Assembly (NCBI RefSeq): GCF_004519315.1
Contig: NZ_SOZE01000005.1
Span: forward strand, 213,488 to 277,487
Origin: Mucilaginibacter psychrotolerans
GTDB lineage: Bacteria; Bacteroidota; Bacteroidia; Sphingobacteriales; Sphingobacteriaceae
Length of the DNA: 64,000 bases
Direction: 5' to 3'
The notes under the pieces are model-generated. The model did no database searches, was not told the origin of the DNA, and saw only the letters and a list, made by a program, of their open reading frames with translations. Of this stretch, positions 17,879 to 26,591 are shown one piece after another (positions within the stretch are counted from its first letter, which is position 1; each line of letters starts with the position of its first letter). The position numbers and the translations under genes are program-made.

Positions 17879-18177
17879 GCAAATTGAAATACTTTTTTAA
17901 CATTTTACAGTACAGAATGCTATTTAATGTAACCGGATGCTAAAAATCAGCGTCTTATATGTAAATTAGCGTTTAAAATGCCGCTTTTTCAATGTCTTAA
18001 TCGGAAGAATACAAAAAAGCCTGCAATTTAAACCTGAAGAAAATATTTTCTTAATTTAATGGCAATAACGGTGATGGTTAAAAGCATGATTATAGTTTTA
18101 CTATATTTTTTTTTCATGCTTGTAAGTAATTCCGTTAAAAAGTTGTCCATATTAAAAAGTGCGGGTTACTAATAACG
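17879..18177. other. AT-rich spacer before FecR
   Basis: No ORF is visible. An 8-bp inverted repeat (AAGCATGA at 18082-18089, TCATGCTT at 18114-18121) surrounds a T-rich stretch about 60 bp before FecR. The site C motif has no convincing inner box in the FecR direction. Confidence 0.4.
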
Positions 18178-19299
18178 ATGGGCAACGATAAATTTATTGA
18201 ACTGGTTTCAAAACAACTTACAGACGATATAAGTCCGGCGGAAAGCGCCGAGCTGAAGCACCTCATCAGTACCTATCCTGCCTATAAAAAGCAATACGAC
18301 GAACTTTCTACCTATTGGGAGCACACCGATACCGAATATACCGACGATGCTACCGCTTTCCAGAAAATACAGGATAAAATAAGTAAGCGAGAAACTGCCG
18401 GCGAAAACAAAGCCGAAGACGAAGACGAGATAGCGCAAATCGTGCCCCTGCCCCTTGTAAAAAAAAACAATAGCATAACGCGTTTTTGGCCAGCAGCAGC
18501 TGCCGCAGTAATTTTATTGGCGGGGGGGGCGTACTTCTTCAAAGAACGCGCTCCGCAGTACAAGACGGACGCATCCACCTTGGGCTGGCAGCAAAAAACC
18601 ACAAACAAGGGCGCAAAATCAATCATCACCCTGTGCGATGGAACCCGCGTTACGCTCAATTCAGAAAGCACGCTCAAATATCCGGCAGCCTTTAACGGCC
18701 AAACCCGCGAAGTTACGCTAACCGGCGAAGCTTTCTTTGATGTTACCAAGGACCATCAACACCCATTTATCATTCATACCAATAAGATGAACGTAAAGGT
18801 TTTGGGTACCGCATTCGATGTAAAATCGTACCCCAACGATGATGTTAGCGAAACTACCCTAATACGCGGAGCCATAGAAGTTACACTGAAAGACCGCCCG
18901 TCAGACCGTATCATCCTGAAACCAAAGGAAAAACTGATTGTGACGAATGCTGCGGCAACCATTAAGAAATCTCCGGGCAAAGGAGCGGCTAATGATACCA
19001 CTCCTGCTGCTCAGTATGTGCTCACCTCGCTTAGCTATATCCGCCAGAATGATAGCACCGTATCCGAAACCTCCTGGATAAACAATCGATTCGCGTTCGA
19101 TAATGACAACTTTGCTACACTCGGCAAAAAAATGGAACGTTGGTATGGCGTCGACATTGTTTTTAACAACGAAGCAGCCAAGGAATACCACTTCAGCGGC
19201 GTTTTTGAGAACGATACCGTTGCCGATGCCCTTAAGGCCCTGCAAAGGATTGAGAAATTCCGCTACAAAATAGAAGGTAGCACCATTTATATCAACTAA
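18178..19299 (+). CDS. FecR-family anti-sigma factor
   Basis: 373 residues. A cytoplasmic N-terminus (about 1-100) that would hold a sigma factor is followed by one membrane helix (about 103-120), a periplasmic FecR domain (about 160-265; VTLTGEAFFDVTKD, VLGTAFDVKSYP) and a C-terminal DUF4974 domain (about 300-370; FDNDNFATLGKKMERWYGVDI). In this family the periplasmic part senses the STN domain of a SusC-type transporter and releases the ECF sigma factor. No sigma gene adjoins it. The nearest is at 2492 and the nearest STN-bearing SusC is at 23142, so the signalling chain may be spread over 20 kb. Confidence 0.93.
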   Translation: MGNDKFIELVSKQLTDDISPAESAELKHLISTYPAYKKQYDELSTYWEHTDTEYTDDATAFQKIQDKISKRETAGENKAEDEDEIAQIVPLPLVKKNNSITRFWPAAAAAVILLAGGAYFFKERAPQYKTDASTLGWQQKTTNKGAKSIITLCDGTRVTLNSESTLKYPAAFNGQTREVTLTGEAFFDVTKDHQHPFIIHTNKMNVKVLGTAFDVKSYPNDDVSETTLIRGAIEVTLKDRPSDRIILKPKEKLIVTNAAATIKKSPGKGAANDTTPAAQYVLTSLSYIRQNDSTVSETSWINNRFAFDNDNFATLGKKMERWYGVDIVFNNEAAKEYHFSGVFENDTVADALKALQRIEKFRYKIEGSTIYIN

Positions 19300-19300
19300 A

Positions 19301-19411
19301 GGGTTGAGTAGTGCGTGGTGAATAGCGAGTGGTTGCTTATCCTTTTAATTACTGCTGCTTGTTTACTGCCGTTTATCAAACTATTCACTACTCACACCTC
19401 ACTACTCACCA
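19301..19411. repeat. imperfect palindromic repeat built of GAGTAGTG/CACTACTC units
   Basis: The left arm (GGTTGAGTAGTG, then GTGAATAG) is mirrored by CTATTCACTACTC and CACTACTCACC on the right. It fills the whole gap between the convergent FecR and AraC genes and has no coding potential. A related half-unit (AGTAGTGAATGG, GGTGAGTAG) lies at about 61970-61995. Confidence 0.6.
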
Positions 19412-19412
19412 A

Positions 19413-20282
19413 TTAATAATTCTTAAACGTTTTTTGATAAGTTAACGGGCTTTTTCCGGTTATCTGCTTAAAGTATTTATGAAAACTGGCGAAGTTGTAA
19501 AAGCCGCTTTGGTAGCATATCTCTTTCACGTGCAGTTTGTCTTCTATCAGCAATTTGCAGGCGTGGCCAATTCTTATCTCATTGATAAAGCGCGAATAAG
19601 TTTTTCGGCTCCTGAGCTTAAAGTACTTACAGAACGATTTGGGACTGATATTGGCAATGGCGGCTATTTCCTCTAAACTTATCTTTTTGCGGAAGTTGGC
19701 TATAGAGTAGTTGTAGATATCGTGTATCCTGTCTTTCTCCGGCTCCTGAAAGTTATGACTGAAACCAAGCGAAGCCAGTTGCACTACATCTTTGCAATCG
19801 CCAATGGCCAGTAACGCTTCCATCAACAGGATAATTTTGCGTGCGCCATCTGCAGAAAGTATTTTTTCCACCAATTCGCCAATGGCTTGCTGGTTTGCCC
19901 CGGTTATTTTTATGCCGCGCTGGGCCAGTTCTATTATGGTACGTATACCGATGTTTTCGGGAAGACTCATGAAAGCTTCGCCCCAAAAATTTTGGTCGAA
20001 ATGCACCACGCTAATATCCGCAGCAGCGGGTTGTTCCTTGTTGAAATACTTATCGTCGAACTTCCAATAATGAGGCAGGTTTGCACCCAGCAACACCACG
20101 TCGCCACTGCTAAAGCTGCTTATATTGTCGCCAACGAACTGCGTACCGTCGCCATTTTTAAAATACACCAACTCCACTTCAGTATGGTAATGCCATCGGC
20201 TGTTCACGTTGGGCATGGTATCCCGGCGGGCGCTGAACGAATGGATGGCGTTCTGAGATAATTTCAGGAGCTGTGGTTTCAT
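19413..20282 (-). CDS. AraC-family transcriptional regulator with cupin-type sensor domain
   Basis: 289 residues. The N-terminal half (about 20-110) has a cupin-like pattern (WHYHTEVELVYFKNGDGTQF, then LLGANLPHYWKF) that would bind a small molecule or sugar. The C-terminal 100 residues carry two AraC helix-turn-helix motifs (ISLEEIAAIANISPKSFCKYF; VKEICYQSGFYNFASFHKYF, then GKSPLTYQK). It is divergent from the GH3 gene across a 339-bp gap and is the likely regulator of that gene or of the SusCD2 locus beyond it. Confidence 0.93.
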   Translation of the reverse strand: MKPQLLKLSQNAIHSFSARRDTMPNVNSRWHYHTEVELVYFKNGDGTQFVGDNISSFSSGDVVLLGANLPHYWKFDDKYFNKEQPAAADISVVHFDQNFWGEAFMSLPENIGIRTIIELAQRGIKITGANQQAIGELVEKILSADGARKIILLMEALLAIGDCKDVVQLASLGFSHNFQEPEKDRIHDIYNYSIANFRKKISLEEIAAIANISPKSFCKYFKLRSRKTYSRFINEIRIGHACKLLIEDKLHVKEICYQSGFYNFASFHKYFKQITGKSPLTYQKTFKNY

Positions 20283-20621
20283 TTATCTGATGAAGGCTTA
20301 CAAAAAGTATGTAAAATAAGTGGCTCTCTAAAGTAAGCTAATTATACTTTAAACCGTGCTGTTTTTTGCATTTTTTTCCAATATCGCTTAATAATATGAT
20401 AAAAACGTTAATTTTTTAGCACATGGTTATGCCTTTATTTGTAACGCTTATACATACGCCAAAGTAAAAAAAGCCGTGCAAACAGAACACCCGTCCTGTA
20501 AAATCGGTACCTTCAGACGGCATAGCAACAACAAGTTTTTTACGGTAAAGATGGATTTGTCCCCTCCGGAAATACTGCTTAATTATTAAATAATTTTTAA
20601 AGGAAATTTACTTAACGCTTC
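20283..20621. other. divergent regulatory gap between AraC regulator and GH3
   Basis: 339 bp without an ORF. It must contain promoters for both genes. I see no copy of the GTGTAGGCAA motif and no unambiguous TAnnTTTG box, so no site is called. Confidence 0.4.
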
Positions 20622-22781
20622 ATGAAAATCCTCTTATCTGCATTACTTTCGGTAACCATGGCCCTTAGTTTTGCTGCCGATTGCAATGCGCAGCAGGCCC
20701 CTTATTTAAACAGTAATCTTAAGGACGAAGACCGGGTGAAGGACCTACTGAGCAGGCTCACCTTAACGGAAAAAGCCATGCTGCTGGGTTACCGCAACCA
20801 ACCTGTGGAACGGCTAAACATCCCCGCCTACAACTGGTGGAACGAGGGCCTGCATGGCGTGGCCCGTGCCGGCGAGGCAACGGTTTTTCCGCAGGCGATT
20901 GCTATGGGGGCAACCTTTAACCCTGCGCTGATCAAACAGGTGGGCAACGCTATATCCACCGAAGCGCGGTCTAAATACAACCTGGCTATTGCTAAAAATA
21001 ACCACGGCCAGTATGTGGGGCTTACCTACTGGTCGCCCAATATCAATATCTTCCGCGATCCACGTTGGGGCCGCGGGCAGGAAACCTACGGCGAAGATCC
21101 ATTCCTTACCAGCCAAATAGGCATGGCGTATGTAGATGGTATGCAGGGCAACATACCCGGCCAGTTTAAAATTGCAGCCACCGCCAAGCACTTTGTAGCC
21201 CACAGTGGCCCCGAAGCCACCCGCGACTACTTCGATGCGCTGGTAAGCGAACAAGATTTGCACAACACCTACCTGTATGCTTTCAATAAATTGGTAAAAG
21301 GTGGCGTATCCAGCGTAATGACGGCCTACAACAGCGTAAACGGTACGCCCAACTCCGTAAATAATACACTACTACAAAGCATCCTGCGCAAAGAATGGGG
21401 CTTTAAAGGCTATATCGTTACCGATTGTGGTGCATTAGATGATGTATATACCACCCACAAATATTTAAAAACCCGCGTAGAAGCCGCTGCAGCGGCCATC
21501 AAAGCCGGCATCAACCTCGATTGCTCCAGCGTACTGCAGACGGATGTGGCCGAAGCCGTAAAACAGAAACTAATAACCGATAAAGATGTGGATGCCGCGT
21601 TGGCTCCCATGCTGCTCACCCAGTTCAAGCTCGGCTTTTATAACGACCCAAAGCAATCGCCGTATTATAGTTTTGGTGCCGATAGCATACACAATGTCGG
21701 CCATATTAGCCTGGCCAGGTTAGCTGCGCAACAAAGTATGGTATTGCTAGAGAATAAAAATAACCTGCTGCCTTTAAAAAGCAACTTGTACAGCAGCATT
21801 ATGGTGGTTGGCCCCAATGCGGCATCGCTTGATGCGCTGGTGGGTAGCTACCACGGTTTAAATGCCAATATGGTAAACTTTGTTGAAGGCATATCAGGCG
21901 CGGTAGATAAAGGCGTAAGAGTAGAGTATGACCTCGGCGTTGGCGAAAGCGATACTACCCACTTCGGCGGGATATGGGCTGCGGGCAATGCCGATATTAC
22001 CATTGCCGTGCTTGGCCTTTTGCCGGTAAACGAGGGCGAAGCAGGCGATGCCTTCCTTTCACCATCGGGCGGCGATAAAAAAACATTAAGCCTGCCTGCG
22101 AGCCAGATTGCCTTTATGAAAGCCCTGCGTAAGGATGTTAAAAAGCCGATTATTGCGGTGATTACCGCAGGCAGCGATGTAGATATTGCAGCAATAGCCC
22201 AGTATGCCGATGCTGTTGTGTTAGCCTGGTACCCTGGTGAGCAAGGCGGTAATGCTTTGGCAGATATTCTTTTTGGGAAGGTGCCCCCGTCGGGCAGGCT
22301 ACCGCTTACTTTTTATAACACGATCAACGATTTACCCGCTTTCGATAACTACGGCATGGCTGGCCGCACCTACAGGTACCATACCGGCAAGGTGCAATAT
22401 CCTTTCGGCTACGGGTTGGGTTATACCACTTTTAGTTACCAGGCCGCCAGTACTATTAAAAAAGAATATAAGCTAAAGGACACCATAACTATAAGCTGCA
22501 ACGTAGCCAATACCGGCAAGGCAGCAGGCATAGAAACCGCGCAGGCCTACGTTGTTTATCCGCAAATCGCTAATCTGCCCTTACAGGAACTTAAGGATTT
22601 TACGAAGGTAGAAATAAACGCCGGCGACACGAAGTTGGTGCAATTGAAGATACCCGTAGCCGAATTGCAAAAATGGGATGCGGTACAGCATAAGTTTAGA
22701 TTGTTTCCGGGGAGCTATGCCATAAATGTGGGCAGCAACTCGGCAGACGAGGCCATCGTACAGCGTTTTATTATCAAATAA
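20622..22781 (+). CDS. GH3 beta-glycosidase (beta-xylosidase/beta-glucosidase type)
   Basis: 719 residues with a signal peptide (ending CNAQQ). The N-terminal GH3 barrel (about 35-330) includes NWWNEGLHGVARAG, the KHFVAHSG motif and YIVTDCGALDD, whose Asp near 267 is the expected nucleophile. The second alpha/beta domain (about 370-580) and a C-terminal fibronectin III-like domain (about 630-715) complete the normal three-domain layout. The VTDCGA form of the nucleophile motif is frequent in beta-xylosidase-like members, but other beta-linked sugars are possible. It lies between the AraC regulator and SusC2. Confidence 0.93.
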   Translation: MKILLSALLSVTMALSFAADCNAQQAPYLNSNLKDEDRVKDLLSRLTLTEKAMLLGYRNQPVERLNIPAYNWWNEGLHGVARAGEATVFPQAIAMGATFNPALIKQVGNAISTEARSKYNLAIAKNNHGQYVGLTYWSPNINIFRDPRWGRGQETYGEDPFLTSQIGMAYVDGMQGNIPGQFKIAATAKHFVAHSGPEATRDYFDALVSEQDLHNTYLYAFNKLVKGGVSSVMTAYNSVNGTPNSVNNTLLQSILRKEWGFKGYIVTDCGALDDVYTTHKYLKTRVEAAAAAIKAGINLDCSSVLQTDVAEAVKQKLITDKDVDAALAPMLLTQFKLGFYNDPKQSPYYSFGADSIHNVGHISLARLAAQQSMVLLENKNNLLPLKSNLYSSIMVVGPNAASLDALVGSYHGLNANMVNFVEGISGAVDKGVRVEYDLGVGESDTTHFGGIWAAGNADITIAVLGLLPVNEGEAGDAFLSPSGGDKKTLSLPASQIAFMKALRKDVKKPIIAVITAGSDVDIAAIAQYADAVVLAWYPGEQGGNALADILFGKVPPSGRLPLTFYNTINDLPAFDNYGMAGRTYRYHTGKVQYPFGYGLGYTTFSYQAASTIKKEYKLKDTITISCNVANTGKAAGIETAQAYVVYPQIANLPLQELKDFTKVEINAGDTKLVQLKIPVAELQKWDAVQHKFRLFPGSYAINVGSNSADEAIVQRFIIK

Positions 22782-22920
22782 ACGCTGCACATTCAATGTT
22801 TTTCGCAAAAAAATATGTTAATTTAAACATTAATTTTTTAATAAAGAACACACATGCTGGTGAAGCAATTAAGCTTTGGCTTAGGTGCATTACCGCAGAT
22901 ATTATTGTTATAATAAGGAC
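22782..22920. other. AT-rich spacer after GH3
   Basis: No ORF. The + strand text TTAGGTGCA about 14 bp before TATTGTT (22881-22915) is a poor match to the ECF motif and is not called as a promoter for SusC2. Confidence 0.35.
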
Positions 22921-22951
22921 AAAAAATAAGCCGGGGACTCCTCCCCGGCTT
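22921..22951 (-). terminator. intrinsic terminator, stronger in the leftward direction
   Basis: A perfect 10-bp GC-rich stem with a 4-base loop. Read on the minus strand it is followed by TTATTTTTT; read on the plus strand it is followed only by TTT and then CAAC. It could also weakly terminate GH3 transcripts. Confidence 0.7.
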
Positions 22952-23020
22952 TCAACTAAATCTCTGATGGAGTAAAGCGCCTAATTAAACCAATTTTTAT
23001 GATCAAAACACATCAGTATA
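22921..23020 (-). ncRNA. candidate ~100-nt small RNA opposite the SusC2 leader
   Basis: Inferred from two signals on the minus strand. Site D (23027-23056) has the ECF-type boxes pointing left and would start RNA near 23020. A perfect 10-bp hairpin (AAGCCGGGGA, loop of 4, TCCCCGGCTT on 22928-22951) then ends in TTATTTTTT when read leftward, a good intrinsic terminator for that direction and a poor one for the other. No minus-strand ORF lies between. The RNA would be antisense to the SusC2 leader if that leader starts upstream of it. Antisense RNAs that repress SusC operons are known in Bacteroides; this one is unproven. Confidence 0.4.
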
Positions 23021-23026
23021 TAGCAA

Positions 23027-23056
23027 GAACAATTTATTTAACAACATTGCCTACAG
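23027..23056 (-). promoter_or_regulatory. candidate ECF promoter, site D, directed away from SusC2
   Basis: On the minus strand: CTGTAGGCAA, 13 bases, ATTGTTC. The outer box is identical to site C, and TTGT of the inner box is conserved at the same spacing. Because the outer box lies in a palindrome (TGCCTACAGGCA), a role in the SusC2 direction cannot be excluded, but no inner box is found on that side. Confidence 0.45.
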
Positions 23057-23141
23057 GCATTTAAAAAAAATCGCAATAAAATTCATACCATCTATCTCCT
23101 ATACAAAAAAACTACTGCAGCTTAATAAGTAGCTATTGATA

Positions 23142-26100
23142 ATGAAGTTGAAGTTTATATTAACCGTATTCTTGAATATCACTGCAATTGCCACAGTATG
23201 CGCACAAAGTAAAATAACGCTTAACTTGAAATCGATGGATTTCAAGAAAACATTATCAGCCATAGAAAAGCAAAGTAGTTACCACTTTGTTTACAGCGAG
23301 CGTAAGATACCTGCCGATAAAAAAGTAACTATAAACGTACAAAACCAGGAAGTAGTAAAGGTTTTAGACCAGATATTAGCAGGATCGGGCTTTACTTATA
23401 ACGAACTCCCAAACAACCTCATTGTAATTTTGCCGCTGGGCGAGCAAATGAACACCGGCAATGTTACCGGCCGTGTAATTAACGAAAACAACCAGCCGCT
23501 GCCCGGTGCCACTATCCAAATCAAAAAAACTTCCTTCGCCACCCTTACGGATGCCGACGGCTATTTCGCGGTAGATGCGCCGGATAATGCCGTATTGTTA
23601 ATCACCTACATTGGCTATGCTCCGCAGGAAGTTACCGTGGATGGCGCAACCAACCTGGATGTAAAGATGGCACCATTGGATAAAGCGTTGGTAGAAGTTG
23701 TAGTAACTGCACTGGGCTTTAAGCGGGAGGAGCGAAAACTAGGCTATGCCATTACCCAGGTAAACGGTATAGAAACTGCAGAAACGCGAGAAGCAACTTT
23801 TATCAACAGCCTTGCAGGCAAGGTAGCGGGCCTTACTGTGCAATCCCCACCTAACGGCCCGGGTGGCTCATCAAGGGTTATCCTGCGTGGCTACTCGTCA
23901 TTCTCGGGCTCTAACCAGCCTTTGTACGTAGTAGATGGCGTGCCCATCAACAGCAACACCAAAGAAAATACCGACGAGCCCTTGAAAGTATTCGGCGGCG
24001 GCGATCCGGGCGATGGCCTATCCTCCATCAATCCCGACGATATAGAATCTATAAGCGTGCTGAAAGGTGCTTCGGCAGCAGCCCTGTATGGCGGCAGCGC
24101 GCAGGCGGGCGTAATCTTAATCAGCACTAAAAAAGGCCTAAAAAGCCCCGGCGTAGGCATTTCCTTCAATAGCAATACAACTATAGAACGAATGGTGCCT
24201 TACGGTGATCTGCAATACGAATACGGCCGCGGCAATAACGGCAGGCTGTACACGGCGGCAGATAACATCCCCAACAGCAGTTACTTAACGGGCCAATCAT
24301 GGGGGGAGCGCTTTGCAGGCCAAATGGCACTGGGTGCCGACGGCAAAATAGAGCCATACGTACCACAATTCGCTTCAACACGTTTCGATAAATTCTTCCG
24401 CACCGGGTTTGCCACCACCAACACAGTTGCCTTTACCAAAACTACCGACGATAACAGCTTCCGGGCATCTTTATCGCAAACCAGTAACAATACACCCATG
24501 CCAGGCTCCCGGTATGAAAGGTATAATGGCGTGTTTCGTTTTGTGCAAGACTTTGGCACTAAACTACATACCGATTTCAAGGCCGACCTCTCGCGCACGC
24601 TTCGTTTCAACATCCCCCTGCTCAGGGGCGATGACAGGGGTTCGTTCGTAAAGTACTTCATCCGCTCGGATAATGTTACCGATATAGCCTTTTTGAACCA
24701 AAAGGACGATGCCGGTAATTACCTATACACCTACACCAACCCCTACTTACAACTGCAGAAGGTAGTGAATAACCAAACGCAAAACAGGGTGCTGTCATCG
24801 GCCAATATAAGTTATGATATTACCGATAAACTGCATGCCAACCTGATAAGCGGCATTGATTATGTAGTTACAGAAGGCCTGCTGGTAAACCTCACCAACA
24901 ATAAAAACGGCAATGGTGAGCTAAACAATAGCACCATTTACCAGCAACGCAGCGATGTGCGCGGACTACTGAGTTACGACGATGCGTTTGGCAATTTCAG
25001 CCTGAATGCCATTACAGGCTTCGAGTTCCAAAAATCCACCTACCGCTCTTTAACCCTCACGGGCACAGGCCTCGCCGACCCGAATTCTACCGCCTTGAGC
25101 AATGTAACCCTTGGTCAACCGGTGCAGGTGTCAACACCACGTTCAAAAACAAATTCTGTTTTTGCGGCAACGCAATTTGGGTATAAGAATTATTTGTTTC
25201 TGGAAGTTACCGGGCGGAATGACTGGTATTCGGCACTATCATCCAAACGAGCCGGCTTCATCAATTACATTTTTTACCCATCGGCCAACCTTAGCTATAT
25301 TTTTACCGATGCGCTTAAGATAAAGCCAGGCATATTATCTTACGGCAAACTGCGGTTGGCCATAGGGCAAACCGGCAGCAACCCTAACCCCAACCAAACC
25401 GACCTTTCTTTCAAATTTACGCCAACGGTAAACAATATCCCCGGACAGGAAGTGAGCAACGTATCGTTACCGCCGAGTTCGCTGAAACCCGAAACCACTA
25501 ACGAAACGGAATTAGGTACCGAGTTGCGTTTTTTTCGCGACAGGCTTTTTATAGACTTTGCCTGGTATAACAAAGTATCCAGGAATTTCCTGCTGCCAAT
25601 TTCGTTGCCCGCAGCTACGGGATTCAATTCATCATACCAAAACGCCGGCTCTATGACAAACAAGGGAATTGAGCTACTTGTTAACGGAATACCCCTAAAA
25701 ACCTCCGATTTTTCATGGGAATTGGGTATCAATTACGCAAAAAATAAGAACCGCGTTACTGCACTCAACGATGCCTCAGCAGTTAATGGCGTGGCTTTTT
25801 ATTACAACATCAAAGCCAAGGTGGGGTACCCTTTGGGCTCTATATTCGGTACGCCCCTGCGCCGCGATGCTAACGGGCAACTGCTTTATAAAGCCATAAG
25901 TACCGATGGCACGGGCGTAAACAACGCGGTAGTAATTGATAAAGGAGCCTTAACTTACGACCCGTCGGGCAATCCTCTAAGGCAAAGCAATGGCTCGCTG
26001 GCGGTAAACAACGAAACTTATTTGGGCACTGCCAACCCGGATTGGTCGGGCGCGATAACCAACACTTTCCGTTATAAAAACTTCAGGCTGAGTATTTTAA

Positions 26101-26582
26101 TAGATGGACAATTTGGCGGACAAGTGTATGAAGATGGCGCGCGCTGGGCATCATTCTTCGGCAACTCCAAATGGACGCTACAGGGCCGCGATGGTAAATA
26201 TATACCACAAGGCATGGTAAACACCGGTACCGATGCTGCACCAAATTATATCAAAAATACGCTGCCGTATAACCCTTATCAGCAATATAACGCAGCGGGC
26301 ACGCTGGCTTATTATGCAGACGAGATGTCGGTTTTTAGCCGCACGTTCATCAAATTCAGGCAAGTAGCTTTAAGCTATACGCTGCCCAAAGGATTTTTGG
26401 CGCATACGCCGGTAAAAACAGCTACTTTCTCGCTTATCGCGCGTAACCTCTTCTACATTCGCAAGGACCTGCCCATTTTTGATCCGGAGGCATCGGATAG
26501 TATAGGCAACGGTTTTGGGTATGATACAGGAGGATTACCCATCAGTCGTACATTTGGGTTCAATTTAAACGTCAACTTTTAG
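23142..26582 (+). CDS. SusC/RagA-type TonB-linked transporter with STN signalling domain (SusC2)
   Basis: 1146 residues from the ATG at 23142 (a TTG six bases upstream is less likely). After the signal peptide (ending CAQS) comes an STN domain (about 22-95; MDFKKTLSAIEKQSSYHFVY), then CarboxypepD_reg-like domain (about 105-180), TonB box region (EVVVTALGFKREERK), plug and barrel ending GFNLNVNF. The STN domain is the part that talks to FecR-type anti-sigma factors, so this is the likely signal receiver for FecR at 18178. It is followed by SusD2 after 9 bp. Confidence 0.96.
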   Translation: MKLKFILTVFLNITAIATVCAQSKITLNLKSMDFKKTLSAIEKQSSYHFVYSERKIPADKKVTINVQNQEVVKVLDQILAGSGFTYNELPNNLIVILPLGEQMNTGNVTGRVINENNQPLPGATIQIKKTSFATLTDADGYFAVDAPDNAVLLITYIGYAPQEVTVDGATNLDVKMAPLDKALVEVVVTALGFKREERKLGYAITQVNGIETAETREATFINSLAGKVAGLTVQSPPNGPGGSSRVILRGYSSFSGSNQPLYVVDGVPINSNTKENTDEPLKVFGGGDPGDGLSSINPDDIESISVLKGASAAALYGGSAQAGVILISTKKGLKSPGVGISFNSNTTIERMVPYGDLQYEYGRGNNGRLYTAADNIPNSSYLTGQSWGERFAGQMALGADGKIEPYVPQFASTRFDKFFRTGFATTNTVAFTKTTDDNSFRASLSQTSNNTPMPGSRYERYNGVFRFVQDFGTKLHTDFKADLSRTLRFNIPLLRGDDRGSFVKYFIRSDNVTDIAFLNQKDDAGNYLYTYTNPYLQLQKVVNNQTQNRVLSSANISYDITDKLHANLISGIDYVVTEGLLVNLTNNKNGNGELNNSTIYQQRSDVRGLLSYDDAFGNFSLNAITGFEFQKSTYRSLTLTGTGLADPNSTALSNVTLGQPVQVSTPRSKTNSVFAATQFGYKNYLFLEVTGRNDWYSALSSKRAGFINYIFYPSANLSYIFTDALKIKPGILSYGKLRLAIGQTGSNPNPNQTDLSFKFTPTVNNIPGQEVSNVSLPPSSLKPETTNETELGTELRFFRDRLFIDFAWYNKVSRNFLLPISLPAATGFNSSYQNAGSMTNKGIELLVNGIPLKTSDFSWELGINYAKNKNRVTALNDASAVNGVAFYYNIKAKVGYPLGSIFGTPLRRDANGQLLYKAISTDGTGVNNAVVIDKGALTYDPSGNPLRQSNGSLAVNNETYLGTANPDWSGAITNTFRYKNFRLSILIDGQFGGQVYEDGARWASFFGNSKWTLQGRDGKYIPQGMVNTGTDAAPNYIKNTLPYNPYQQYNAAGTLAYYADEMSVFSRTFIKFRQVALSYTLPKGFLAHTPVKTATFSLIARNLFYIRKDLPIFDPEASDSIGNGFGYDTGGLPISRTFGFNLNVNF

Positions 26583-26591
26583 CAGCAGTCC

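Noticed and set aside
22881..22915. Plus-strand ECF-like promoter for SusC2
   Set aside because: TTAGGTGCA and TATTGTT match poorly and the spacing is off by one; not enough to call.
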